A stretch of 64,000 bases of DNA from Diphasiastrum complanatum (taxonomy: Eukaryota; Streptophyta; Lycopodiopsida; Lycopodiales; Lycopodiaceae). The notes beneath the pieces were generated by a model. The model searched no databases and had not been told where the DNA came from. It saw only the letters and a program-made list of their open reading frames with translations. Of the stretch, positions 45,274-55,303 are shown piece by piece. Position 1 is the stretch's first letter. The number at the start of each line of letters is the position of its first letter. The position numbers and the translations under genes were made by a program. The stretch spans positions 36,325,648 to 36,389,647 of the forward strand of contig CM055101.1 of assembly GCA_029204225.1 (NCBI GenBank), in the 5' to 3' direction.

Positions 45274-46341
45274 GCTTGAATGTTGCAAAATGTTGTGTGG
45301 TGACAAAGTTGAAAAAAGGTAATAATTCATTTGCAAAAATAAAAATTGCTTGCTACAAGAAAAGCATAGATATTGATTCGCTTACGTAAAACCTGATGCT
45401 TTATTTGTTGATGACTAGCGAGAACTTGGACTTGCCAAATTTTCAATAATAACCATATGGTAACCTTGTTCATGACAAATGAGTAGTCAACACTATCCAG
45501 AAAAGGATCCCAAGATAATGCTTATCGTAGATAGGTGCAACTACTAGCAATGACATTGTTGAAGCTAATGGCAAGGTTACAGCATTTTTTTCTTTGACAA
45601 GTTCAAAAATTTGTAATTTGCTCAATACTTGATTATATGAAAAAAAAAAATATATATATATATAATTCTAAAAAGGGCTTTTATTGCTCTACAATTCTAC
45701 TTACTCAAATCAAATTATAGAGAACAAAAGTTTAGGTGAAAAATGAATCAAACAGGGCAAAAAAATAAAAAATTTGGACAGCATTTTGTTGCCAATTTCA
45801 AAAATTTGTAACTTACTCAATACTTAATGAAATGAAAAAAAAAAATTATATCTCCAGAGAACCCTTTAAATATTCTGCAACCCTACTTATTCAGATTGAA
45901 TTACAGAGAACAGAAAATCGGGCGAAAATTGAATCAACAAGAGCAAAAAAATAAAAAACAGAATTTTTGGTTTTTGACAAGTTTACAAAATTTTGTTGCC
46001 AATCTCAAAAATTTGTAACTTGTTCAATCCTTAACGAAATCCAAAAAACATTATATGTCTATAAAGCCCTTTTAATGCTCTACAATCCTAGCTATTCAAG
46101 TTGAATTACAAAAACCGAAAACTGGGAAAAAATTGAATCAAAATTGACAGAAAACTTAAAAAATCGAAAATACAGTCCCCACTTAGTTTTTGACCATGTT
46201 TGGACATAACTCTTACAAATCACATCCGTAATCTGACATGCCAAAACCAAGATGCCTAAATGCATTCTAACCACAAAATATGAAAGAAAATGCTAACAAA
46301 CAAGATGAGAGTGCATTGCTCCCCGGCAACAGCTCCAAAAT
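45274..46341 (-). mobile_element. Element D internal region: non-coding, with PBS-like site
   Basis: There is no protein-coding frame in about 1070 bp. Near 46320-46337 the minus strand reads TGGAGCTGTTGCCGGGGA, close to the sequence after many plant gypsy LTRs (TGGCGCCGTTGCCGGGGA). This puts the 5' LTR on the right. Most of the interior is an array of three diverged repeats of about 200 bp (45590-46150). Confidence 0.55.
45590..46150. repeat. Three diverged tandem repeats of about 200 bp
   Basis: Each unit contains CAAAAATTTGTAA, then CTCAATACTTAA-like, an A-run, a GCCCTTTTAATGCTCTACAA-like stretch, and GAATTACAGAGAACAGAAA-like sequence. Anchor points are near 45604, 45800 and 46005, giving periods of about 196-205 bp. 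The array lies in the interior of element D. Confidence 0.8.
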
Positions 46342-47099
46342 TGTAGCTAGTATTTCCTATCCACCAACCCTAGATGCTAGCACGCAAGCATCAAAGAGAT
46401 GAAGAGGATTAACTAGTTGTCACGTGGAGATTCATTCCCATGAGAACAAACCAGCAAATGCATATGATCCATGTCTAGCACAACATTAACACTAAGATCC
46501 ATTAACACTAGCAATTAACACTACATCCACAACAATGATAGAGACTTACTCTTCTCTCTCATTCTCTCTCACAAAAAGTATAACAACAATCAATCCCAAT
46601 AACCATCAAATCCAACAATTAGCAATCAAAAGAAAACATGAGAGATAGAGGAGGGAAGAAGAAGAGCATGGACATTCCATATCCATTCCATAAGAGGGCC
46701 AACCTCCTTGTATTGAAATGATGAGAGAAAGTTTCTACAATAATTCGAAACTACCACTATATATAGTGGATTTTAGGGCTTTGGCCTCAAATCCTATTGG
46801 CCAATTTCTACCCTGACTATTTGAAATTCAAAAACTGAAGGAAACCCATTCGAAAATTGGTGGGAACCAATTCAAAAATTGGGGGGAAACTTTTTTTATT
46901 CAGTAACTTGACTAGTAGGCCTTGCGACATTAAAAGTCTCGCAAAAAGGCCTAAAGTCCTTTTCTTAAATTTTAGCTAATCAATTAACTATGTGATCATC
47001 GGGTTGGACTTACACATGAAGGGTGCCAAATTTCTCCCACTTTTTAACCAAACCCCTCAAACAATATACCCCACCAAAACTGGTTGCAATCCCACAACA
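46342..47099 (-). mobile_element. Element D 5' LTR (758 bp)
   Basis: In element orientation it runs from TGTTGTGGGATTGC (47099) to ..ACTAGCTACA (46342), next to the PBS-like sequence. The promoter region holds a 16-bp perfect palindrome CCACTATATATAGTGG (46754-46769) that contains the TATA box. A partial copy in the opposite orientation lies at about 53790-54178. Confidence 0.65.
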
Positions 47100-47149
47100 C
47101 CTTGCGAGATTTATTTCAGACCTTGGTTAAAATTTATTTTAGATTTATT

Positions 47150-47640
47150 AGATGGTACTAGACTTTTTCCATAAACTCCAAGCACTCCATATTGAAATCG
47201 GTCTTGTGCGGAAAAAAGCACTTATTCGTGCCGGATATCCAGTTTGACATGGTCCACGCAATAAATTTTGATTTCCAACATCCACCTAGCATCGTGGCAC
47301 AATAGTACAACCTGGACCTTATCGGACGCCATTGAAATATTTGGATCAAAGCATAGGGCTGGTAGACAATTGTTACATCTTGTCTGAACTGACGCCAATT
47401 TAGTCAAATCCTTTGCAAAAATAGCTTATTGTCTAACTGTCAGATCTGGTGAAAACATGTACTCCTATGAATAAGCCTCTAGGGCTCGATTGAAATCCAC
47501 TCCAATTGTCCAACTAAATTGTTGATAAATTATGGGCCAATTTGGGGTATGTATTGTGATTTTATCCGTTGGTACGCTCAAATCTTTCCGTTTATCTCTT
47601 CACGACATTGAAACATAGTATGGATCCACACTGAGCTGGC
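47150..47640 (-). other. Continuation of the E2 relic (weak)
   Basis: Short minus-strand frames (for example 47407-47222, with MASDKVQVVLLCHDARWMLE) follow E2 downstream in the same strand. They could belong to the same protein or its host transposon, but stops are frequent and no domain was recognised. Confidence 0.3.
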
Positions 47641-48420
47641 GAGGGCTCGTTACATACCTCGTAATTGAGTCTGGAGTCTTTTCAAAAAGAACTTGTCGCC
47701 ATGGTGGTTCTCACCCAAGGTGGGTAGCTTATCCAATTTTTTTCCAACTTCAATCTCTGAAGTCTTGAACCTAATGACCCAGCCACCCCTCGAGGATTCA
47801 TACGGATGTTGTTGTAGAAACTTTTGTATCTCCTCCTTGATGTTGACTGGTCTTTGAAACAATGGTACAACCGTAGATGTTGATGGCCTTGTTGCAGTAG
47901 TTGGCGGAATAGCGGTGGTTGCTTCTTCTTCTACCATTTGATCTATGCCCATATCTTCTTGACCCTGATCTTGTTGTGGTGGCCAAAAGGGTGGCATAAC
48001 CAACACGACGATCTGGGGGGTAGTCTCCAATATCTGAACGATAGCTTTCCTTTAATCTTTGATTATTGCTTTAGCCTATGCCAACTCAGAGGATGTATGC
48101 CTTTGAATCGATCAAACTTGCCCTAGAAGCCAAACAATGATTGACGATAGGTCTCGACCTTCCAAAAAAGATAACTGATCTCCTCTTTAGAGGCAGGATG
48201 ATGATCTGGAGCTTGCGCATAAAGAAGATTGTCGCGCTCAGTGGCTGTAATATCCAATCCACTCAAAATTCTCTCTTTTTTCAAGTTGTGCCATGTCCAA
48301 TTGTCCTTGCAGTAAGAGAACTTGTTGTTTAGAATCCTAAACGGCTTCATCAACCTAGCCTTGAGCATTTGTTAGCACATTCTGGAGATTTGACTCCAAG
48401 GCATCTGCATGTTGTTGTGC
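47640..48420 (-). pseudogene. Copy E2 of the unidentified repeated protein-coding sequence
   Basis: The minus strand reads a helical part (ADALESNLQNVLTNAQG, then DSKQQVLLLQGQLDMAQLEK) interrupted by stops. It continues with SELA.AKAIIKD, ILETTPQIVVLVMPPFWPPQ and QQDQGQEDMGIDQ, an acidic/Thr/Pro linker, VPLFQRPVNIKEEIQKFLQQ and HPYESSRGGWVIRF. The 126-codon frame 48030-47650 is intact. Homology to E1 (22810-23200) runs from KFD(R/K)(F/L)K to SSRG. A coiled coil plus Pro/Gln linker is the visible architecture. The family is not recognised. Confidence 0.55.
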
Positions 48421-48575
48421 CAAAAGTTGGCAAGCAATCCTATAATTCATGTTAGGAGCAAGCAAATTGAGGTGACATATCACTTTGTCAGGGAGCAAAT
48501 CATGGCAAAGGAGGTGGAGCTTCAACATGTACCTTCAAAGGAATGTGTAGTTGATATCCTCCTAGTCTTTGGTTT
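48419..48575 (+). pseudogene. Copia RNase H fragment (A/B lineage)
   Basis: The plus frame reads KLASNPIIHVRSKQIEVTYH, FVREQIMAKEVELQHVPSKE, CVVDI. This matches the RNase H end of A/B. It is cut at both ends, fused on the left to E2 and on the right to the LTR of element F. It is most likely part of an older insertion into which F jumped. Confidence 0.85.
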
Positions 48576-48583
48576 TGCAGATA

Positions 48584-49240
48584 TGTTAGAATTTAGCAAT
48601 TTTCACATGGTTTTTGATGTATTTTTGACATCTATGTGGATCCACACATGTGAGGACCTGTCCACACGTGTGAAATGACACTTGTAATATTTAGATCCAT
48701 TTTGATTAGCTTTCACTTGAGTCTAATATGACATCTCCTAAATTATAGGAGTTAGGTCCTAGCTTGTAGGAATCTAGAAGGTCAACACAAACCACCAATG
48801 GATGATGTGGCAAACTTGATAGATCTTATCCAAAGTGGATATGGATAAGTACAATGATCTATCCCACACATGCTGGATGTAGCTTAGAGAGAGATTATGA
48901 TGATTATATACTTGATCCATGATGGATCCATTATTGAGCTAATGATGAGAAATCTTGGTTTGTGAGGCTATCTTGGTGTTTACACTCTCTTAAGCACTTT
49001 CTTTGTGGATGAATGCTTAGTAAAATTTTTCTCTGTTATCAGGCCGTACAATAGCTGTACTTCACACGTGTGAAGCCATGGATCATCATTTTTTATTGTT
49101 CTTGCTTGGAATCACAAAGATTGTCAAGTAGAAGCTAGATTTGGAAGCTAGTCTTGATATAGATCAAGATCTCAAGCTACCAATCACTCTTTGTGATCAT
49201 TTGTAGATCAAATCCAGTCCTTAAACTCTAAAATTTGACA
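48584..49240 (+). mobile_element. Element F 5' LTR (657 bp)
   Basis: It begins TGTTAGAATTTAGCAATTTTC and ends AAAATTTGACA, with the PBS TGGTATCAGAGC at 49241-49252. TATATA is near 48904. The palindromes CCACACGTGTGAAAT (about 48662) and TTCACACGTGTGAAGCCAT (about 49061) lie within it. Only the first 55 bp or so of the 3' LTR survive (52427-52480). Confidence 0.85.
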
Positions 49241-49863
49241 TGGTATCAGAGCCAAGTCAAAGAGCTTAGTTGATGATCCAAAAATCTTCATTTTGGTGAA
49301 AGCATTGGTGCTAGATTCATTTTGAAGTAGGGCGACCTTTACTAATAGTTTACTTGTGTTGTTGAGGTTCAGATTAGTGTGTATAGTTCAGATGTACTTC
49401 TCACACGTGTGAAGCCTGCTGGAGTTGTACTTTCACCAAAACTTTGTGTTTTTTCAATATTTGAGCTTCAAAACAAGTTGTGAAGAGTGAAACTAGTGAT
49501 GTGCTTATGAAAATCCATTGTTTCCATTATAGATTCAATGATTGAAAGGTGTTAGAAACTTATTAAACCTTCAAATCATTGAGAGTGAGTTTGAGGCTTA
49601 TGTTTTTTAGTTCAAAAGTGAAACTAAAACCATTCTAAGCACCATAGGAAGGCATTGGCACTTCCAAGAGTCAAATCCAAGCTTCTAAATTGAATAGATT
49701 GTGTAGAATTCATTTTCCCAAGTCTTTTTGAGTTTAAGATCATTATAGATCTTGCTTCTTGAGTCTTGTGAGATTCAAGAGAGTAGCATTGTAGCTAAAT
49801 TCTGAGAAAGAGAGAAGGGAGAGCCTTTGAATAGTACATTTGTTGTACTTGTTACTAGATAGA

Positions 49864-50462
49864 ATGGATTCAATTGGAGCCTATCTTCTTGAGGCTAGTG
49901 AAAGACTAAATTCTAATAATTACTCAACTTGAAAAGTAAGAATGGAGTCACTACTTGTGCTCCAAGATATGTATGATCTTGTCATAGGAGAGGAAGAAGA
50001 ACTTCAAGGAGGGTAAGATCTAGTGAGGTACAAAAAGAGAGCTAGACTAGCATTACATTGCCTAAAAATGAATGTTAGTAATGAACTTCTAAAGGAAGTG
50101 GCATCTTGTACCTCGACCAAAGAGGCATGAAACTATCTAAGAGGGATTTATGAATCCAAAAATACCTCTAGAGTGCTTATGTTAAGAAATAAAGTTCTTC
50201 AAAGCATTAGAGAGAGTGATGAGAGTGCTCAAGAGTATGTCTTGAGAATAAAATCTCTCAATATAGAACTTTCCATCATTAGTGAGGGTATTCATGATGA
50301 TGAACTTGTTCAAATCATTTTGAATGGTCTTGGATATGAGTTCTCCAATCTTGTACAAAGCTTTGCTATTCAAGATGCACTACCTTCCATTGACAAGCTC
50401 CATAGTGTCTTGTGGCCGAGGAGAGTAGAATCCTTCATGTCAAGCAAAGGATTGGATCCTTG
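49864..50462 (+). pseudogene. Element F gag
   Basis: From ATG 49864 the frame reads MDSIGAYLLEASERLNSNNY, a stop replacing the Trp of the usual STWKVRMES, then UBN2 gag with further stops. Downstream of 50173 it is open: MLRNKVLQSIRESDESAQEY, LVQIILNGLGYEFSNLVQSF. A frame change near 50410 breaks it from the zinc knuckle. It resembles element C gag more than A/B. Confidence 0.85.
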
Positions 50463-51214
50463 AAGTTGCATGATGGTGATGAGAAGGCCAACTTCTCAAG
50501 CAAGGGAAAGGCAAAGTCAAAGAAGAAGATCCAACACAAGGAGACCAAGAGTGATGATCAACCATCAAGCTCCAAAGGTGGAAAGAAGAACAAAGCCAAA
50601 CTCAAGTGCTTCTTTTGTGGAAAGAAGGGCACTTTGCAGCCGAGTGTTACAAGAAAAAGAATGCACAAGGAGAGAGAAAACAAGGCAACTTTACTCTTGA
50701 GGAAGATGAGGATGAAGTGAATTCATCCTTGATGGCTTCTACATCAACATCCAAGAGCTACTCCAATGACACATGGTGGATTGATAGTGGGGCTAGTTCC
50801 CACATGACATTCCAAAAGGATTTTTTCTCAACTCTTGTACCTTTTGTAGGTTTTAAAAAGTCTATTCTAATAGCAAGAAATCAAGAATGTAGAATAGATG
50901 GAGTGGGAACTATTCCCTTAAGTCTTGGATCCTCTAAAAGAGTAGATCTTGATAATGTACTCTATGTTCCTACACTCACTAAGAATTTGTTAAGTGTAGG
51001 ACAATTGATGGATGATGGCTTAGACGTCCATTTTAAGCAAGGTGTTTGCTCCATAATGATGAATGATACTTGCATTGTAAATGGATTCAAGCAAGGAAGA
51101 CTTTTTAAGCTAGATGCTAATGTTTTTCTTGGAAGTGTGAACATGGTGAAGGAGGAGCTCAATCAATTGGAGCTTTGGCATAAGAGGTTGGGCCATGTGT
51201 GGAAAAAGATGTGA
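50412..51214 (+). pseudogene. Element F zinc knuckle, protease and GAG-pre-integrase
   Basis: The first frame ends KLKCFFCGKKG and then shifts by one base (near 50630) to GHFAAECYKKK. Protease follows (WWIDSGASSHMTF, near 50785), then a long open stretch with LYVPTLTKNLLSVGQLMDDG and the pre-integrase LWHKRLGHV. It ends in a deletion near 51205: only a CEACSLSKAHKLPF-like remnant of the integrase N-terminus remains, and the integrase core is gone. Confidence 0.85.
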
Positions 51215-51279
51215 AGCTTGTAGCCTTTCAAAGGCACACAAGCTACCTTTTGATAACTCTTCTTCATCAAGGAAGATCA

Positions 51280-52400
51280 AGAGGAAAAAGTGTGTTTATT
51301 GCTAAGAAGCCTTTATGGGCTTAAGCAAGCACCTAGAGCTTGGTACTCTAGGTTGAATACTTTCTTGAACTCTATTAAATTTGTTGTAAGTGCTTATGAT
51401 CCTTCTTTGTATTAAGATTCAATGATGGTAAAATCATCATTATCATTTTTTATGTAGATGACATTATCCTTAGTGGAAATGATCATGATGGTATACAAGA
51501 AGTGAAAGTAGCATTGTTTAAAGAGTTTAAGATGGTGGATCTTGGTAATCTTCATTTCATATTAGGAATAGAAGTTTCAAGAGGCAAGGATTTGAGTTTT
51601 ATTTGTCAATCCAAATATGCTTCTTCTATTTTAGAAAAGTTTGAAATGAAATATTTTAAAGGAGTAGAAACTCCTATGGAGCAAAATGTAAAGTTTCTAA
51701 TAGTGATGATGAAGCATCCTTTGAGGACATCACACTATATAGAAGACTTGTAGGCTCCTTGATCTATCTTACTATAAGTAGGCCTGATCTAAGTTATAGT
51801 GTGGGTAAACTAAGCCAATCTATGCAAAATCCATTAGTTTGTCATTGGAAAAATGCAAAAAGGGTGTTGAGGTACATCTCGGCCACCAAGAACTTTGGCA
51901 TTTTATATGATGGATCTAATCTTGCCTTAAGGGCATATTTGGATGCTGATTTTGCAGGTGATAAGGTGTATAGGAGGTCCACAAGTGCTTTTGTTACCTT
52001 CCTTTGCAATGGCATAGTGTCTTGGCTTTCCAAAAAGCAAGATACTATTTCTCTATCTTCAACCGAATCTGAATACAAGGCACTAACGTCGACAACAAAT
52101 GAGATCTTGTGGTTGAAGAGGCTTTTGGTGGAGTTGCAAGTCATGGAGGCCGAGGAGCAGCCAATAATATCGTGACAACCAATCAAGCCAAGCATTAGCA
52201 ACCAATCCCACATTCCATGCCAGGAGCAAGCACATAGAGATTGCTCACCATTTTGTGAGGGAAAAGGTTCAAGCAAAGGAGATCAAGCTACATCATGTGT
52301 CTTCTTCAAATTGCCTTGCTGATCTACTCACAAAAGCCTTGCCAAAGGCTTCATTTATCAAGTTAAGATCAGCTATAGGAGTTGTAGATAGATGTACTAT
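51280..52400 (+). pseudogene. Element F RT end and RNase H
   Basis: After the deletion, the frames read LYGLKQAPRAWYSRLN (about 51310), a degenerate YVDD region (about 51455), FKMVDLGNLHFILGIEVS, then 138 open codons (51759-52175): RPDLSYSVGKLSQSMQ, DADFAGD, ISLSSTESEYKALT. They continue in another frame with HARSKHIEIAHHFVREK, CLADLLTKALPK. Stops and shifts separate the pieces. RT is missing its N-terminal half. Confidence 0.85.
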
Positions 52401-52426
52401 AGTTGTATCATGTAAAAATTGTGGAG

Positions 52427-52480
52427 TGTATAGCAATTTTCACATGGTTTTTGATGTATTTTTGACATCTATGTGGATCC
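52427..52480 (+). mobile_element. Element F 3' LTR stub
   Basis: TATAGCAATTTTCACATGG and the following bases match the start of the 5' LTR, then stop at GGATCCA. The downstream sequence is unrelated, so the LTR was cut, probably by another insertion or deletion. Confidence 0.8.
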
Positions 52481-52481
52481 A

Positions 52482-52795
52482 GTTAAGAAAACAGTTTAAA
52501 ACCCCGACCGATTGAATTACCACAACACAACGTCAAGTGCAATAAGACAAGACAACATAATTGCTCTCCACAAACTATTCAACTGATAAGCAAGTACACA
52601 GATGAAGTTGCTTAAAAGCACTCAAAGGGCTCGTAAAAGAAAGACGGCCCGATGATTCTAGAACTGGGCACACGTGGTGCTATCGAAATAAGAAAGCATT
52701 GTATAAGTCGATCATTGTTATTTTAACTCTCTCCCTCAATGATCAACGTTTCTCTTTATTTTAAAGTTTACTCTATTCATGGAACATACCTCCAT
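52482..52795 (-). other. Probable LTR/3' end of copia relic G
   Basis: No coding sequence was seen. On the minus strand a purine-rich TTGAGGGAGAGAG lies near 52727-52740, as expected for a PPT downstream of the RNase H relic at 52800-53325. LTR borders could not be fixed. Confidence 0.35.
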
Positions 52796-52799
52796 GATA

Positions 52800-53325
52800 G
52801 TATTACAAGTAAAAGCTTTTTACATAACCAGATCTAAGCCAAGTTTGGCTCTAAAAGTTTCAAACTTCTCTTTACTTAAAGCTTTCATAAGTATATCAGC
52901 AGCTTGTAACAACGTAGAACAGTGTACAACACTTATATCTTCAGATTGCAGCTTCTCACGCACAAAGAGATATTTTACCTCAATATGTTTTCTCCTTGCA
53001 TGAAAGACAAAATTCTTGGCCAATTGTATTCCACTTTGGCTGTCACAGAAAATAACAGTAGGGCCTGCTTCATACCAATCTCACATAACAACTTACGCAG
53101 CCAAATAGCTTCCTGGGTGGCAGAACTTAACGCTTTATATTCGGCTTCTGTAGAAGAAAGAGAAATAGTATCTTGTTTCTTGATAGACCATGAAAAACAA
53201 CCGCTACCAAAATTGAAGGCATAACTTGTTGTTGACTTTCTATCATCTACATCGACCTTGCCCATTGCCCAAAATAGAAAGCAGGAGAAACTGACTCTGT
53301 TCAGAGAACCTGGCCCCACGACCAA
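52800..53325 (-). pseudogene. Copia RNase H relic G
   Basis: The minus frames read DVDDRKSTTSYAFNFGSGCF, ISLSSTEAEYKALSSATQEA, IWLRKLLCEIG, then, after a frameshift near 53020, HARRKHIEVKYLFVREKLQS and a degenerate TKAL-type end. This is a different lineage from A, B, C and F. Upstream RT is missing: the frame runs into repeat sequence shared with 53602-53752. Confidence 0.85.
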
Positions 53326-53752
53326 AAAATTGTAAAACTAGTCCATTTTCCATGCCCTAATAGGGTTCTTTCTGGTACAAACGCCGTTTCTGGATAATCG
53401 ACGTCGAAACGAGCAGCAATGGATCCATTCGATTCATATGGGGTTCACGAACCTGTGACCACCATATCTTCGGACATTATCGATTGAATCCGACCCGACC
53501 ATCTTGCCTTCCCTGAAGCCATTTTCAGGACTGGACTTCACATGGAGGTTTCGGGCTCCATACCTGGCCATTCAATGTCCCGTCTATGCCTGTTAGTTCC
53601 CCTCGACCTTTCCCACTTTTCAAATAGAAAGCACGAGAAATCGACTCTATTTGGAGAAACTGGACCCACAACCGAAAAATTGTAAAACTAGTCCATTTTC
53701 CATGCCCTAATAGGGTTCTTTCTGACACAAAGGGAGTTTTTGGGCAAATGAC
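53252..53752. repeat. Two diverged direct repeats about 350 bp apart
   Basis: About 53252-53390 and 53602-53752 share TCGACCTT, AAATAGAAAGCA, AAAAATTGTAAAACTAGTCC and CCTAATAGGGTTCTTTCTG. The spacer (53395-53600) is GC-richer and carries no recognised gene. The arrangement could be LTRs of a very short element or one internal duplication. Confidence 0.65.
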
Positions 53753-53755
53753 AAG

Positions 53756-53769
53756 TTGCCACGTGGCAA
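53756..53769. promoter_or_regulatory. 14-bp palindrome TTGCCACGTGGCAA with G-box core
   Basis: A perfect palindrome with CACGTG in the centre, close to the start of a partial element D LTR. It is a candidate bZIP/bHLH site; no target gene is implied. Confidence 0.4.
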
Positions 53770-53789
53770 GCCACATAGGTCTCTATCTC

Positions 53790-53858
53790 TCATGTTTTCT
53801 TTATATTTGCTAATTGTTGGATTTGATTGTTGTTGGAGTTTATATTTATTATACTTTT

Positions 53859-53950
<92 letters not shown>

Positions 53951-54178
53951 AGATCTATCATTGCTTGAGTAGTGTTAATTGCTAGTGTTAATGGATCATA
54001 GTGTTAATGGTTATTAGTATTAGATGTGGATCATAAGCATGTGCTTGATTATGAACTATGCTATTGCTCTCATGGGAATGAATCTTCACGTGACAACATG
54101 TTAATCCTCTTCATCTCCTTTGATGCTTGATGTGCTTGGATCTAGGGTTGAAGGTGGATAGGAAATACCTGCTACAAC
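53790..54178 (+). mobile_element. Partial element D LTR in plus orientation
   Basis: It is the reverse complement of about 46342-46620: shared phrases include GTGTTAATGGATC, TGGGAATGAATC.CACGTGA and GGTGGATAGGAAATAC, ending CTACAAC. No internal region is attached, so it is a truncated or solo LTR. A (GA)n tract (53862-53948) replaces the short CT/GA stretch of the other copy. Confidence 0.65.
53862..53948. repeat. (GA)n microsatellite, about 43 units
   Basis: A pure GA run inside the partial D LTR. The 46342-47099 copy has only short CTCTCTC interruptions at the matching place. Confidence 0.97.
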
Positions 54179-54179
54179 T

Positions 54180-54760
54180 TCAGGTTGAATTATAATTTGA
54201 ATGAAAAATTTGTCATACTTGACCCATGTTCATAGGCAATGCTCATAAAAACCAACAATGAATCACAACTTATTGTTGCAATTAACATTTCACCTATTAG
54301 ATTTCAAAGGTTTGTAGATTCTATCCTTAAATAATAAATTAATCTTAGTCATGAATTTCAAATTTAGGTCATCTATGCCTACCTTTGTAGTGTTGTAGGC
54401 TTTTTATGAGGGTGATTAAAGGAACCTTGATCATGACTTGTTAATGAAGCCCAATTCATAAAGCTCCAATGAGATTAATTTTCATCATGACTAAGGGTGT
54501 ATATAGGTCGCATGACCTCACCTTCATGCAACCATCTTAAGAGATAATATCAAAGATTCAATGTGATGATATTAGGGTGTTTTCACACACATGCCTAAGG
54601 CATGTCTATTTGTCAATAAACTCAATGCTCATTGGAGATAAAAGATAGGAAGGCCATCTCACATAAGAATCATCAGATGACTTGGAACTCAATTTGAAGG
54701 GTGCTACAACATTTTTGAAATAATAAACTTTCAACTAGAAAGGCTAAAATAAAATTGTCC
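54180..54760. other. No gene recognised
   Basis: AT-rich sequence between a D LTR and the minus-strand membrane protein. It could be an intron or 3' region of that gene. No exon was identified. Confidence 0.4.
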
Positions 54761-54761
54761 T

Positions 54762-55141
54762 TCATGTGGCCATGCTCTCTTCATCTCCTTCAAGTTTATC
54801 ATCTTCTTCAGAGGTGTTCTCCACGTTATCATCCTCAGTTGTATGATGTTTAGTAGCGGAGACGCTCTCATTGTCTAGTAGCTTGGTAGATGGATATGAC
54901 TCATCCTGGTTACGTACTTTGTTGTGAACCTTCTGAATATGCTTCTCTTGTCCCATCCGGCCTTGTCTTCTTGAGGAACAAATTCATGAGCATGAGGAAA
55001 GTGATTCCCAAAAAAGGAACCATAATTCCAGGAAAGCAGAGCAAGCATGAGCAATGTGCCACATACAAGCACCACGAGCCTCCTGCTCTTGACAATATCA
55101 TTTCGTTCTCTTATTTTCATTGAGCTATTCCGGCTGAGCAT
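54762..55141 (-). pseudogene. N-terminus of a type II membrane protein, frameshifted (unidentified)
   Basis: From ATG 55141: a basic cytosolic stretch (MKIRERNDIVKSRR), a signal anchor (LVVLVCGTLLMLALLSW, about residues 21-38) and a short stalk (FFGNHFPHAHEFVPQEDKAG). The frame then ends in a basic tail at 54875. A second frame over 54956-54762 gives an acidic linker (EDDNVENTSEEDDKLEGDEE). A single-base indel near 54955 would join anchor and acidic stem, the usual layout of Golgi glycosyltransferases or acetyltransferases. No catalytic domain is present within reach. It is either a first exon with an error or a pseudogene. A minus-strand TATAAATA lies at 55304-55311. Confidence 0.4.
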
Positions 55142-55303
55142 TAACCTCGCCCGTCTTCGTTTGTTTGTATGAAATAATCGTCCGAAGCTATACTATTCTT
55201 CTTCCATTTTCATCAATCAAATATTTTCGCTTCTTAAAACGCTTTTTTTTCCTGCAATCGGCACCAAATTTAGAAGCCAAGATCTAGCAGCACTGAGGAG
55301 CTA

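Noticed and set aside
45590-46150. CRISPR-like array
   Set aside because: Units are about 200 bp, diverged and contiguous with no spacers; this is a plant genome, so it is a tandem repeat.
53707-53961. Ser/Leu repeat ORF
   Set aside because: It is the translation of the (GA)n microsatellite; the same applies to 25629-25919 and 55430-55803.
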